Source: Psococerastis gibbosa (lineage: Eukaryota; Arthropoda; Insecta; Psocodea; Psocidae). Taken from it: a stretch of 64,000 nt of DNA. Of this stretch, positions 33,996 to 45,794 are shown piece after piece. Position numbers and translations under genes: made by a program. The first letter of the stretch is position 1; the number at the start of each line of letters is the position of its first letter. Under the pieces are notes generated by a model that did not search any database, was not told the DNA's origin, and worked only from the letters and a program-made list of their open reading frames with translations. The stretch lies in NCBI GenBank assembly GCA_963971405.1, contig OZ020486.1, positions 32,573,419-32,637,418 on the forward strand. Reading direction: 5' to 3'.

Positions 33996-34345
33996 TGAAT
34001 GCTGCGCATATCTTGGAGAACGTATCCCTATCCTGCTGAGGTACTGAGGCGAATGGATACAAAAGTCGAGTTAGTTGCTGCTGACGGTTAAGAAACGGAA
34101 ACTAACATACTTCGGGCATGTGCTGAGGAACGAACGCCTTCTGTATGTAATAATCTAAGGGGAAGATAGAAGGATTGAGGGCTCTTCGGCAGAAGAAGTA
34201 CATCCTGGCTGAAAAATCTGAGGCAGTGGTTCGGAAATAGCAGGACTACCCTTTTCAGAGCAGCAGTCTCCAAGGTACAAATTGCCATGATGAACGCCAA
34301 TCATCAATAGAAGAGACATTAAAAGAAGAAGAAGAAAGATAAATT
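33996..34345 (+). pseudogene. LINE remnant, post-RT C-terminus with (GAA)n tail
   Basis: Translation gives LRISWRTYPYPAEVLRRM, KKRKLTYFGHVLRNER and, after a frame change, GRRSTSWLKNLRQWFG and RAAVSKVQIAMMNANHQ with a TAG stop. A GAAGAAGAAGAAAG tail follows (34325-34338). LRISW...EVLRR...FGHVLRNER...GRR-SWLKNLRxWF...KVxIAMM is a very characteristic arthropod LINE ORF2 ending. An internal stop and a frameshift make it non-functional. A second copy of the last part is at 61370-61515. Confidence 0.85.
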
Positions 34346-34415
34346 TGGGTACTGGGCGATGAACTCCACCAGAAATCGTTGATCGGATCGGGTAGGAACA
34401 CATTGGTGCCCTTAA

Positions 34416-34799
34416 GGCGCCCATTCCATTGACCGGCTAGGGCTATTTCCAAAAACAGTGACGTGGTAGCAGACATTCAAGACTTAGGTGGCGTTTCCAT
34501 CGATCTCGCATTGCAGAATGCAAATGACATTGACGGAAATTAGAATTTGTCTTTTTATAGAAATCTATTAAAATTTTTGTACTTAACATATCACATGACG
34601 CCATTTTTTAATTTTAGTTTGCTTGTTTGTGATTTTACTGTATGATCATTCATCAATTTTAACTATGGCATAGAGGAAAATAAACATTTCCGTCAATTCT
34701 GCAATGCGAGGTCGGTGGAAACGCCACCTAAGTCTTGAATGTCTGCTACCACGTCACCGTTGTTGGAAATAGCCCTAGCCGGTCAATGGAATGGGCACC
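34416..34799. mobile_element. Nested palindromic MITE, TTAA flanks
   Basis: The outer arms, 71 bp each (34416-34486 and 34729-34799), are inverted: GGCGCCCATTCCATTGACCG at the left, its complement at the right, then AATAGCCCTAGCC-type blocks. TTAA flanks the whole unit on both sides (34412-34415, 34800-34803), as in piggyBac or Kolobok insertions. Exactly between the arms lies a second element with its own termini, GGTGGCGTTTCCA and TGGAAACGCCACC (34487-34728). Either one MITE inserted at the symmetry centre of another or the arms are composite. Confidence 0.8.
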
Positions 34800-34999
34800 T
34801 TAAGAAAACTAGTGTAACTCGAATACAGCGTTTTATACATTTTTCTTAAGATTGTTCCTCTATCACTGAACTGTTATTCGGCCAAAACTATTGCACTTGA
34901 GAAGAGAATTCGCTGTTCTACAAAAAGTGAGCTACAATATTATTTTGTTATAAAAAAAGTACCAATAACTCATTTTTCGATGTCTTTAGTTACAACAGT

Positions 35000-37010
35000 T
35001 TAATTTAAGGCCCATGACATAAGAAAATTGTAGAATTACTGTTCAAAGAAATTGCTACAGGACAAATAGAGGTGTTAAAAAAGTTGTGGTTTTGGCAATT
35101 CAAACTCGATGTTCAATATTGTATAGGTAGATTATAGGTAAATGAAAAAAAAACCAAAGCTGAAAACCGAAATATTTATACATTGTATGTACCAGCGGCT
35201 ATAATACTGCTTTATACTGATATTTTTAAATTTTAATCTACCTATAAAAAGTGACTACTAAAACCTAAAAGCATCTCTACAGATACCCATGAATGAAAAA
35301 AGGTTTGGAACACCAAAAACCCGACAGGAAAATAAGGAAAGAGAAAAATTTTGAATTAGAGAGGTTAGCATTATTTTTTGAAATTCCCCGCGACCTCATT
35401 CCCTCAGCAGACAAACAGTTCTAATGACATAAAAACAGCTTCAAGAAACTAACAAACATAAAATTTCATTACAATTCTGCTTTGAAATTTCGCGGGAATA
35501 ATGTTTCCGCTGCTGGCTTCACGGAATGCATATAAAAAAATGCAAAGTGATGCAGGTACACACAGTGTGTCGAATAACACAACCAAGAGGGAAGCCTGTA
35601 CTCAGACCACTACACTGCACAGGAGAGGGGGGGGGGGGAGTTGCAAGCACTTGAGACAAGACCGTTTTTTCATAAGGGTAGGGGGAAACTGCAGGTGTTT
35701 TACCCCAGAGAGCAACGCCCGTGCTGCCGTACGTTTCTTGCATTTTGGTGCCACGATCGTGCCTGCTGCAGGTAGATTGTCACTCCAGCAGTGGAGGGAA
35801 ACGGAATTCTGTATTCCGTCAAATTTGAATTCTAATGTCCCACGGTACATTCCCACTTTTATGACATATTTCTAGTTTATATTCGTTTTATATTTCTTTT
35901 TAAAATTTATATACAGGTTGACTTCATTGATATATTTGGCATTTATTGCTTTCCAATTTTTCTAACTGGTGATTGGCTAGGAATATAATCAACCAAGTTT
36001 TGATTGTCCATAAATACCTTAAGAGGATATAAGCCGTATGAAAACGGCACTCCAAAATCAGGCAACTGGTATTTTTAATTTAATTTAAGACGCAATTTAT
36101 GAAATATTTAGTCAGTCTAATCAAGTTGCAGACTATTTCATATCATATCGTTTTTGGTGTTGCAGTTATTTCATGAATTTTACTAATGACTAAAATTTGA
36201 CGCAAGGTAAAATACATGAAAAAACTGAATGATTTTGGCGAATTCCTGGAGTGACCAATACCTACGTTTCATATCCTGTGACCAATGCAAAATCACCACG
36301 AGAAAATATTAGGTGTAGGTGTACACGAGCCTAACACTAACACTAAAATAACTACGAAGCATTGGAACCGCAATGATGGGAAGCATAGGAGAACTTATTT
36401 ACCAAGAAAATCAGAATTTAATTTGAGACAAGAGGCTGACACTCGGCCGTAACTAACACCATCAAATGAAGACACCCTTACAGCTCTATCCGCCATGTTT
36501 AGTTAGCAAATAAACCGTCTCGGAAGTCAGTAGCAGGTTTGCTTACATTCAGACAGCGCTTACAGTCAACATAAGACACAACCGCACCCCCTGGGACCCA
36601 TACTTGCCATGCGCGGGAAGTTGCGGGTTAAGACTTGGAGAACTGTACATTTTAAGTTATTTTAGGAGGGTCTGCATTCTGGCTACTGTGTGTTCTTCAC
36701 TCAAAGAAATTACTTGTTGAAAAGTATATATATATATATTTTTTTAGACAACACTGCTTAAAAGGGACAATGTATAATTTGACAGGGCAGTAACGACACA
36801 ATATTATTCACCCGCAGTACAATAGAAAATTGCAATAAGTTATTTAGCTGGCAAGTAAGTATGTAAATAGATAATTGGTCTGTGAAATAGTGAAGAATAG
36901 TGGTTTAATCAATTTATGCGGCTCATTAACACCCTGTTTTTTTTTTTTTTTTTGAATTATTTAAGTTTATAAATGTCTACATTTAATTTGCCAGTTTAGT
37001 ATGCCAACCT
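35000..37010. other. Non-coding AT-rich stretch
   Basis: No exon is supported. A G-run (about 35628-35638), an AT microsatellite with T-run (36727-36747) and a T-run near 36939 are the only marked features. GCTTTCCAATTTTT at 35947 recalls the HINE 5' end but nothing else matches. Confidence 0.45.
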
Positions 37011-37013
37011 ACA

Positions 37014-37105
37014 TCGGCTACAATTTGAGATCTTTGACGCAACGTAACAGGCGAAAGGATGACTTAAACAAGTACAGATACGAGTCTTATAATGCAGCTA
37101 GTTTA
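37014..37105 (+). repeat. SINE-like repeat (GATACGAGTCT family), copy 2
   Basis: GACGCAACGTAACAGGCGAA followed by GATGACTTAAACAAGTACAG and ATACGAGTCTTATAATGCAG is collinear with the units at 15.4 and 63.3 kb. Confidence 0.65.
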
Positions 37106-37769
37106 AATTATTAATAGTAAAATAAGGACAATGAATCATCAAGCATAACACGCAACCGCAACCCCCACACTTAATTTGAGACATTGAGTTCGTTGAAAAT
37201 TATAAAGTTTTGCTGAACATGTTTCTGTTCCCGAACTATCTTGCAGACAAGCAGCTCGTATGTGATGAAGGGCAAAAAGCCATGAGTAGAATATTAAACA
37301 ACGTTCTCAATCTTGTTATCTTTCCCACCACCCCGCTTACTTTCCACGGAGACAAAGTTACCAAAATCAATTAAAGCTTAAAGCTTTTCAATGGATTCTA
37401 GGTATATCGGAGCCCGCCACTCGCGCCGCGGAAAATCCTGAACCTGTCTTCTTTCTGTTAGATGTGAACTCATTTTATTTCATTCTTTACACGCTCGATT
37501 GAGCTTCGCTTTAAGTTTCCAGCGTCTTCGTAAAGCTCTTTACGATTTTTCTATTACCTCTGAATGCATCCTTTTGATGTCGGCGCTGGAGGGGTCTCGT
37601 TAAGGCATCAGTACCCGGTGAACCGGATCAAAAATATGTCTGACTGATTCCCATGGAAATAACGCAAACTAATGGGCTGGAAGCAATAATATGTACACTA
37701 CAATGTACTCCACGTACGTAGTCATTATTCTTCGTCACCGAACAAGTTTCAAAGTGAAACTTTTTATGA

Positions 37770-37990
37770 CAGGTACTTGAAATTTTAATAATTTGAGCGA
37801 CGTAACTGTGGGCAAACTACTCAGTGAATTTCGGCAGAATTTCGGTTCATAAAAATCATATTTCGGTATTTTTTCCCCTTTAGGCTAATTAAATTTAGAG
37901 AGGTTTTACATAATATGGAAATGGATAATATTTCCAATTATTAAAGAAAGTTAGATGGAATTTTTGAGCAGGAAAGTCCCGCTAAAGAGC
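37770..37990 (+). mobile_element. HINE-like internal fragment
   Basis: GGGCAAACTACTCAGTGAAT, TTCATAAAAATCATATTTCG and TTTAGGCTAATTAAATTTAG follow the same order as in the full HINE copies. Both ends are missing. Confidence 0.55.
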
Positions 37991-38224
37991 TACAAAGATT
38001 GACAAGTAATCATGAAGTTGAAGACCGCCCAACGCACGACAAAACCTCGGCAGCGTAAAGTACTAAAGACAAAGACAAAGCCCACCTTTCACGGGAGATG
38101 CCATGCATTATGCCGCCCTCATTACACAAAGTTTCATTTCGGGCCCAAGAATGGGGAATGCAAAATTAATTTTGAAGTACGTTTTTGTTGCTGCCTCATC
38201 GTTTTATAGAGCAACTTGCGTTCT

Positions 38225-38405
38225 TGGAGTAATACCGTAACAAATTTATTATGACACTCGAAGAAAGAATCAAATAACTGGCCGAGAAAAGGGGGAAAAC
38301 TATGGCTGAGCTCAAGGCGATGACAACCGACCTCAGAATTGTAGGAGCAACTGCAGCCGAAGCAGGGAATCACAAAGAGTGGAACCTGCCGTATCGCTGA
38401 CCCCA
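38225..38405 (+). pseudogene. LINE 3' end fragment
   Basis: From 38329 the plus strand reads LRIVGATAAEAGNHKEWNLP then YR and a TGA stop. This aligns with HIIVGATATEAENRKEWDRP on the minus strand at 31.3 kb, so the two are copies of one LINE family. The upstream part is too decayed to read. Confidence 0.65.
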
Positions 38406-38409
38406 CCTA

Positions 38410-40380
38410 GGGCAGAAAGCGAGGAAAAAAAGATCATGGAGCCAGAAATGAAAGTAGAAGAAATGCACCTCTAAATTTGGATGCTTAGAATATAGCCAGC
38501 ATTAACCGTTTGGCCATAGGATATGAAGGCGAGGAAAGTGGGGCTGTCCGATTTTCTCTTAATGAAGCTGCTTTGCCATACATATACGTGCAATTTGCAA
38601 ACCTCTAACCTCCCCGACCTAACATAACTCTTCCCAGATAAATTCACCCGGTCCCAATCTTGCTTAGCTCCATATGAAGGGAAAAATATGTGCTTGTTTT
38701 AGTGATATAATAGGAATTGACCATGCCAAAGTAGTGTAAAAAATATTCATCCTAGAAACTTCAATTTTCAAAAGTCTGCGAGCCGGCACTGACAACACTA
38801 CTCCTCTGCCCCACCATGGCGTCACTTTATCATAATCCTCGCAGCTTAACTGGATACATGGACTAGCCAAAGCAATGGACATAAACTCGACAAAGTTTGT
38901 TTAACTGTTGGAAACTTTCACCCTAACTACTTCAAGGAGATTACTCGGGCCCCCTTTTATTAGTCCCATTCGTATAGGACGAACGATATGTGATCTTTTT
39001 ACGAGTCCCCTTTTATTTCCGCGTCGTGGCGAGGGAAGACAGTGAAGAGTGTCTCACAGTTTTGTACGTGGTCCCTCATAACTTTTTTTTGTTAAGGAAT
39101 CCTTTTCATCCTCACATAACACAGAATTCTAGGAGCCTCTTTCGTGATGTAATGCCCGAAATTGAATTATAGTCGTACATCTCACTGATTAATAATAATA
39201 ATGCCTATTTTAATAATTGCCTTATTAGAAAGAATGCATTTATCATAGTTTAAGACTTATTATTTTCCCATAAAAGAAGGGTGTTAAAACTTGAATAACC
39301 ATATGATTAAGCTGTACGTATACAGTATGGCGCAGCGGAACAACGGACCGTGCCATAAAACGACTCCTTCGCAATATATGCATGAACAGTATACTACTGC
39401 TTTACGCGTCTTAGACCTGCTGCGGGATGTGAGTGGGGTTTAGTGGGTCCGGAAACGGGTCAGAAACAATGACTGGGTCCGACACCCCACATTACCTGCA
39501 TGCTATCCTGAGTCGCGACCCAGCAGGAGGATCGGCCCAAGTAGCGACATAGGGAGACAAGTAACAGTACAGGTGTCTATAAACATTCTCCATTTCCGCA
39601 GAAATATATAAAAAATTAAAAAAACACACAGTATGTCAATTATCGAAATTCAATGACGTGATCTAGTTCGAACCTCAAACACATTTTATTACAGAAATTA
39701 ACAGACTTCCAGACTTATTAAACCTCAGGGAAATTAGTAACAAATTATAAGCTGAACAAGTTTATTTTCATTAATTCATCATTAGAGGAATTTCATTTCA
39801 CTTAATTTCACTTCTTAACCTGGTGAAATCTACGATACTTCTCCATTCTTCAACAACTGTCATTTGTCATATCTCAGTGCGAACCATTGTACTCGTAACA
39901 CTGCTAACGATTTAGCCTCTATTGTTTTATTTTCCATTGAGTCTCATAAGTGAGAATTCTAAATAAATTTGACACCGCCTACCTTGGCAATTCAGGAGTA
40001 GGTCTTAGTAGGAGATGTTTAGAAAGCTAGCAGAATATAGTATATTCTTACCTGAAACAAAAGTACAAAATATATTATTATTCTATGTATATACAGTATA
40101 TTATATCTATCTATTTTGCAAAAAATATGTCAAGCCCTTTTGACTGTACATCATTAATTATTTCAACGATCTCAGCAGTTAAATTGTACAATAATAATTA
40201 ATCGTAATATGTAATATTATATACCAAGGAACGTTTAAAAAATTGCTATATCAATTGAGTCAAATCACTATTTTTATCAACGTTTACTGTCCTACTGCCA
40301 TATTCAGCACACTCTCCGCATTTCATACGGGGTAACTCGAATAATTATTTTGAAAATGTATTGCCCCCTGCTTTTGCCCC
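38410..40380. other. Non-coding stretch; GC-richer patch at 39420-39545
   Basis: No exon is supported. GTGAGTGGGGTTTAGTGGGT and GACTGGGTCCGACACCCCAC (39429-39490) form a GC-richer island that may come from a LINE untranslated region. I cannot place it in a family. Confidence 0.4.
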
Positions 40381-40389
40381 TACCCTACC

Positions 40390-40470
40390 GACATATTGAA
40401 GAGCCAAAATATAAAAATTCAGCTTGAGAATAATATTTTCTAACTTAAAACCTATCTTAACTGGACTAAT
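40390..40470. repeat. Short shared repeat (GAGCCAAAATA), copy 1
   Basis: ACATATTGAAGAGCCAAAAT, then TTTTCTAACTTAAAACC and CTGGACTA, match 45173-45247 (ACATACTGAGGAGCCAAAAT...) in order and spacing. There are no termini and the class is unknown. Confidence 0.5.
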
Positions 40471-40937
40471 AAATTCCCTCTGGTCAAATATCTCGTTCAG
40501 AAGAAAAGTCACCATCAGCTCATTTGCGAAAACTGTAAGCTCAAAGTCTGTTGCGGCAAAAAAAAACGCCACAATATTGATTGACGGGGTAGCGGCGGTA
40601 TTAGGCAGCCGGCACCAAAGCTCACCCTCGAGTTGGGGGTGGTTTTTAATGGCCGGCGACCCATTAAAAAGCTCCGAAGGGTCGTAACACATGCATCAGT
40701 ACTCGCCGAGCAGAAGACACGCTTTATACCCATTACACCGTAAAATCTCCTCGGTTGTCAGCTTTCCTAGACAGTGAAAGACATTGGAAACATAAGTAGC
40801 TGACATTTTCCATGTTACATTTAACGGTTTATCTTCCGATAGATACGTGCGATTCATTTCCTAGTTATTTGCGATATTTACTCGTTATGCGTATAGATGT
40901 TGCACATATTGATGAGCTGAACCAGGTACTATTTACT

Positions 40938-41035
40938 ACTTCTTCTTCTAAGGTTACAATCTCAACGATTGGTTGGCAGCAACTATCTGCATATCATCCT
41001 CCAGCTCTCTCGGTCCTGCACCTTCTTTTTATATA
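40938..41035 (-). pseudogene. LINE 3' end fragment (minus strand)
   Basis: The minus strand reads KVQDRESWRMICR, a stop, LLPTNR, further stops and then TAGAAGAAGAAG. QDRxxWR followed by LLPT and a GAA tail matches the ending of the 1709-1891 fragment, including the GTTGGCAGCAA block on the plus strand. Confidence 0.65.
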
Positions 41036-41464
41036 AGGTAGCAACTCTAACTCTCTCCCTCTCTCTCTGTTTCTCTTATATTTTCGATAGAGTATTATCG
41101 AGGTGATAGCGGAAAACTGCTGACTTTCAGAGAAAGTACCCGTTTCCTTACTCCAATACTTCAGAGACAGTGGGCTCCACTGATCTAAAATGGGTCAGAC
41201 ATGTGTTTTCCCCTAAAAGGCGCGTTCGAAACAAACGTCTGGGGTAAAATAAGTGCTGACGAAACCATGGCTGTGATAGGGGGTCGCAACGTTAAAATTG
41301 CCGTTTAGGTACAAGAACGTGGTTTCGGAATTTATTCGAACGTAGGGTAAGCGCAGAAATTCCATTACGCGGACTAATACAGAATTCCGCAAATTCTCGT
41401 AGTCTTAGCTCCAACTTACTCTTATTTTCACCATATCCTGATGTCTGGTTACGCCACTGCCGTT

Positions 41465-41600
41465 GCATTTGGTTAGCTCAGTGCTGCAGAAGCGAGACTA
41501 GGCTTTCCTTAGAATGAGCGTGCAGCCGTCGGGTCTGATGTCAGGCAGCATATAAGCAACAAAGGTAGTAGGTTCGGAATAGCGCCAAAAGGAGCAGGAA
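41465..41600 (+). repeat. Possible degenerate tRNA-like SINE
   Basis: GGTTAGCTCAGTGCTGCAGA resembles a pol III A box (TRGCNNAGTGG) and GTAGGTTCGGAATAG resembles a B box about 95 bp later. That spacing is too long for a plain tRNA but possible for a variant head. The evidence is weak. Confidence 0.3.
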
Positions 41601-41611
41601 GATGAGTGAGT

Positions 41612-41826
41612 GTCTCCAGAGTGACTTCGTGGAACTTACTTACATACTTTTAAACATAAAATTGGAAAGACGCAACTGATCCACAATTTTATTAAATGTA
41701 ACCGGTGTCGGTAAGATACAATCATGAGACTGAATGAGATGTCTGAGTGTGGTATCTTACCGAACCCGGTTACATTTAATAAAATTTATTATGGATCAGT
41801 TGCGTCTTTTCAACTTTTATTAAAAA
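41612..41826. mobile_element. Fold-back element B with degenerate hammerhead-like core
   Basis: It starts with the same head as element A (GTGTCTCCAGAGTGACTTCG then TGGAACTT). The inverted arms are AAAGACGCAACTGATCCACA... (41667 onward) and the complement ending GGATCAGTTGCGTCTTT. Both arms carry the ACCGGTTACATTTAATAAAA block. In the right arm CTGAGTG (41743) - GGTATCTTACC - GAAC (41762) - CCGG occupies the place of the CTGATGA...GAAA core of element A, with two core positions changed. No clean TSD was found. Confidence 0.7.
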
Positions 41827-41829
41827 CTC

Positions 41830-44080
41830 ATTACACATTCTAGTATTTATTCGATCGCAGAAATATTCGGAATGTACATGTTGAAGCATATGATTTGAAT
41901 CTGAATTTACTAGTAGGTATAACACTTTCCAATTTTTCTTAGACCCATATTTGTTGGATCTAATATTATGGTTAAGTTAAGACCCAAAATTCGCCCATAT
42001 GGTAAGTAAGTTTCTTTCTCCAATATTCGAGTCTGTAATAGGGGAAATACGTAATTTTATCTTTCAATTTTAATATATCAGCGTGTTTCGGCGCCCATCG
42101 TTAGTCGGTAACTTTGATGGGATTTTACAATTATTGCGCGATATTAAGGGATTCAATACAATTAGTGTATTATTGAGGCTAAGGCGCGTTAAAGTCGGAA
42201 TACCTAATGTACTATTTAAAGAGATGGATAGGAGCGCTACAACTAGTGGCAACGCAACACTAACGCCACTATTACTTTTCAGATTCCTAAAATTCTGATT
42301 CCAGAGAATCCGCAAAATAAAAATCACTCCGACTTCATCAACAGATGCGAGGGCGCATTTACATCAAGTATACGGTCACATGGAACCCATTATTATACAT
42401 TAGTGTTCTTGCGGGAGGATTGATATGCCAGCAAATGACAATTACCCGCGCACAACGACAATAGCTGTCCCGTTTTGGGACATCCGTTTTTGCAGCAGAT
42501 GGAAATGCAAATATAGTCAGAGGTCCCCCGGGGCGTCAGCAAAACCCTTGTCGTCCCTGGTGAGCCATTTTGCGATATCTTTGTTTAATTCAATTGCTTG
42601 CAGAATGGACAGTTTGTATTTTATTTGGCATGCGACACATTGCACTCTGCTTTAAGTTACAAATTTTTCTTTCTCCTCTTTTTTTTTATATCTCTTGGAT
42701 GTACGGGAAAAATATAATGATCCTGAAGGTTATACTACTAGTACGATTCAAAAATAGTTTTTTAGAGTGCGAGGCTACGTTTGCGGCATATAAGCCAAGA
42801 CTAAATTAAGAGAATTAAAGAGATGGCGGGGAAGATGGTTTCGTATCATTATTAGGAGTTCAGTGTGCTGGAAAGTGAGATGACATTCATAGTGACGTCT
42901 GCCAGGATTAGAGGGAAAGCAAGTTGCAGCAGAACGTACATACTGCAGGTACTAACTGTACAGTATTATAATACTATATGCAATGCAATGGGCATATAAA
43001 CCCGGAAGGTATCAATGGACAAAGATTACAACAATAATAATTACGTTACGAGTCAGAATGGGAGCCAAATCATCATCCTGCCTCCAGAAACTACAAGACT
43101 AACAAAACGAAGGAATAAGCATGAGCAGATCATCCCTTTAGAAATCAGAGTGCACTGTTTTCCGATTCAGTCTCAAACCTTTTTTTTTTAAACAGTTGTT
43201 GTTGTTTAGTGGTCCAAATTACGTACCGGAAATCTGACTTGGTTAAGACAAGCTAACGCCTGTGACAATGTGAATGGTAAGCATGTATCAGTTTGTTCAT
43301 TGTCACTTGTAGCCGGTGTGGGTTGACATCGAGGAGTGAACCAGTTTACGAATGGCTAAAAATACGAAAGCAACACTAATAATTTCCGAGAAACCGATGG
43401 GATCGTTGGCAGGTCAAGGTTCAGTGGGCCTCGTACAAGTAGGCCAGCGTCCATAAAATACCTTGTATTTTATTCTTTTTCCCAAACTGGTTACTCCGAC
43501 AGGTAGGAAAATATATTAAACAACATAATAATAATAAAAAACAATAACAGTAGACTTGCCTTTGGATAGGTTAAACGCGAGTTCTAGGTTGTGACCGACG
43601 TCACAGTGAATGTCCCCTAAACTGAAAAGTACTGTAAAGTATATCCATTCACCAAGCGTGGGGGGGGGGGGGCAGGGCTAGTAAAAAAAAAACTAATAAA
43701 ACACCTAAAACTGAGCAGGATTCGTTAAACGAGTGTAAAGTAAGCCGCAACGCAAAGAAATGGAGCATGAAGCGCCCCATTTTCCCCCTTTTTCAGCTGA
43801 GTAACAGGTGTGGTCAGCCATTTTGGTTCTTGAATGTGGCCTATGAATTATATATTAGACATTTTCCAGGAGGTGAGCTCCCCGTAGCTCCATTAACAAT
43901 GCAGACAGCTATCTGATTCACTTCCTGACATGAGCTTGCAAAGTCACGTGGTTCGGAATTAATAAGTTAGTCGAAAGCTTCAGCAACACCTGTCAAACTT
44001 CTTATCCAACGGTGAAAACATGCTTCTCTAAAGTATTTAAGTACATTTAAATAGCTAAAGTGTAGGAATTTAGATTTCAG
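41830..44080. other. Non-coding stretch, nothing firm recognised
   Basis: No exon is supported. TTCCAATTTTTCTTAGACCC at 41928 recurs at 48324 (TTCCAATTTTTCTTCGACCC) with CATATTT after it, a small shared repeat of unknown origin. A G12 run lies at about 43661. Confidence 0.4.
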
Positions 44081-44094
44081 AGCACAGAACACAA

Positions 44095-44575
44095 AAGCGA
44101 CTTCGGTGGCCAGGTGGAAGCGTGCTTGTACTTGTGCGAGCCTCTACACACCTTGTGATCGGAGACATGTCGTAACCTATAAGCTTAGTTATTGAGGCGA
44201 TTCAATTCAATTTAATTCAAATATATTTCTTCTAATATTTCAACACTACAGGTTTACATAAAATGATAAATTGTATCACTAAAGTATTAAATTAAATTAA
44301 ATTTAAAATTTACGAGGAATTAACCAGCCCAACTGTGTTTCCACGTGCTAGGGCCGGTGCAGTGTTTCAATTAATTAATTTGTTATGAAGGTGTGTAGGT
44401 GTGTGTTACATATGTAAATTAGTATATGTTAGAAGAGAGTTAATAAAAAAATAAGTTTGGTTCTTTATGTTGATTAAAATGTATTTTTATTGTTCTACAT
44501 GGAATTGAAGAGGTTAATCTGATACATTCATTAAATTGTTTGTACGCGATTAACCTTTTACAAAAACTACAACAT
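44095..44575 (+). pseudogene. LINE RT fragment copy, split by ~330 bp
   Basis: DFGGQVEACLYLCEPL (from about 44100) matches the RT tract at 47325-47400. GGAATTGAAGAGGTTAATCT followed by ATACATTCATTAAATTG at 44500-44535 matches 47430-47465. In the 47-kb copy these two blocks are about 50 bp apart; here about 330 bp of AT-rich sequence separates them. This suggests an insertion, although I cannot see its termini. Confidence 0.5.
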
Positions 44576-45172
44576 ACAGTACCTAAAATAAAACCATTCA
44601 GTAATGAGAGATTTATAGTAAATTACCTTCTATAGCAGATTCAGAATGGCTTGTAACTAAAGAAAGAAGCAGAAGAAATAAATAGTAAACATACAAAACG
44701 CCAGAAGCCATGTTTCCCATTTCAATTCAACTGGCATATATACCTAATACTATTATAGGCATAATACCTATGTATGAGGCTTAGACTACGTATTTCCTGT
44801 ATTGATCACCCTCAAGGTCATTAGTTGTCATGGAAATGTCTTCAAAGTAAAACATTTATTAGAGGTTTAGGTATTTTAATAATATGCTTGTAACAAGGGC
44901 CAGCAATAATTCCAAAGGTCGGTACCCATTATCGCTCGGTAAGGAATACTAACTGCAAGGCACAAGAATGCATTGGCAGATGGCGGTGCCGGCCAATAAT
45001 CATTTCGGATACGTTTCACTTGCAATGTTTCTGTATTTTATATTTTTGGCGTAAAGTAAATAATTACTGTATTAAAAATAAAAAACATAACTCACCCCTG
45101 TTTTGGGGAACATTTACCCCATTAAAAAATAGCGTACATGGGATTGAAGGGTATTTTTGATTGGTCATTCAG

Positions 45173-45247
45173 CACATACTGAGGAGCCAAAATACAAAAG
45201 TTGTATCTAATTTTTCTGAACTCAAAAACTAAGCTTACTGGTCTACA
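45173..45247. repeat. Short shared repeat (GAGCCAAAATA), copy 2
   Basis: Matches 40390-40470; see that entry. Confidence 0.5.
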
Positions 45248-45794
45248 AACAACACACAAGTATTGTAAACAATTTAAGCGCACAATTAGGCAAACGCTGA
45301 CAGTTCAAACAAAAAAAAAATCTTAGAATTTCCTCCCTTAAACAAACAGGGTGGGTAATGTGAAATATCAACAGGATTATGGGGCCCGTATATGCAGGTA
45401 GTAAAGGGGAGGAAAGCGGAACGGAAAACAATAAACAGCCCTTTCCAAACAAAAATGCGGGGAAATGGGGAGCAGGGGGAGGGTTCCATGATTCGGGATG
45501 ATAGAAATTTAATCCTAGGGTGGGGGTTGATCCCTTCATTTGAGGCTGCACCACATGTGACCCGGGGGGCCCCGGGAAAATTCTGTAAGGGATGAGCCCT
45601 TGGACCACATGGCCTTCAATAATGACTTCTATAGGCAGGTGCCCTTTCTCCCCTTTCCTTTTATTTTTAGTCTCCTAACGACCAAGTTCCCCTTAAACTA
45701 AATCTAAGTAACCCATAGCAAGCTGAGTTACCTTAGCAACGTACCGATAGAGTGAATATTATTGCTAACAGGAAGATAGTGGGAACCAACCTCA

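Noticed and set aside
34423..34799. Host miRNA precursor or protein gene in the long hairpin
   Set aside because: The hairpin is explained by MITE arms with TTAA flanks. The short minus-strand frames there are LINE or MITE antisense.
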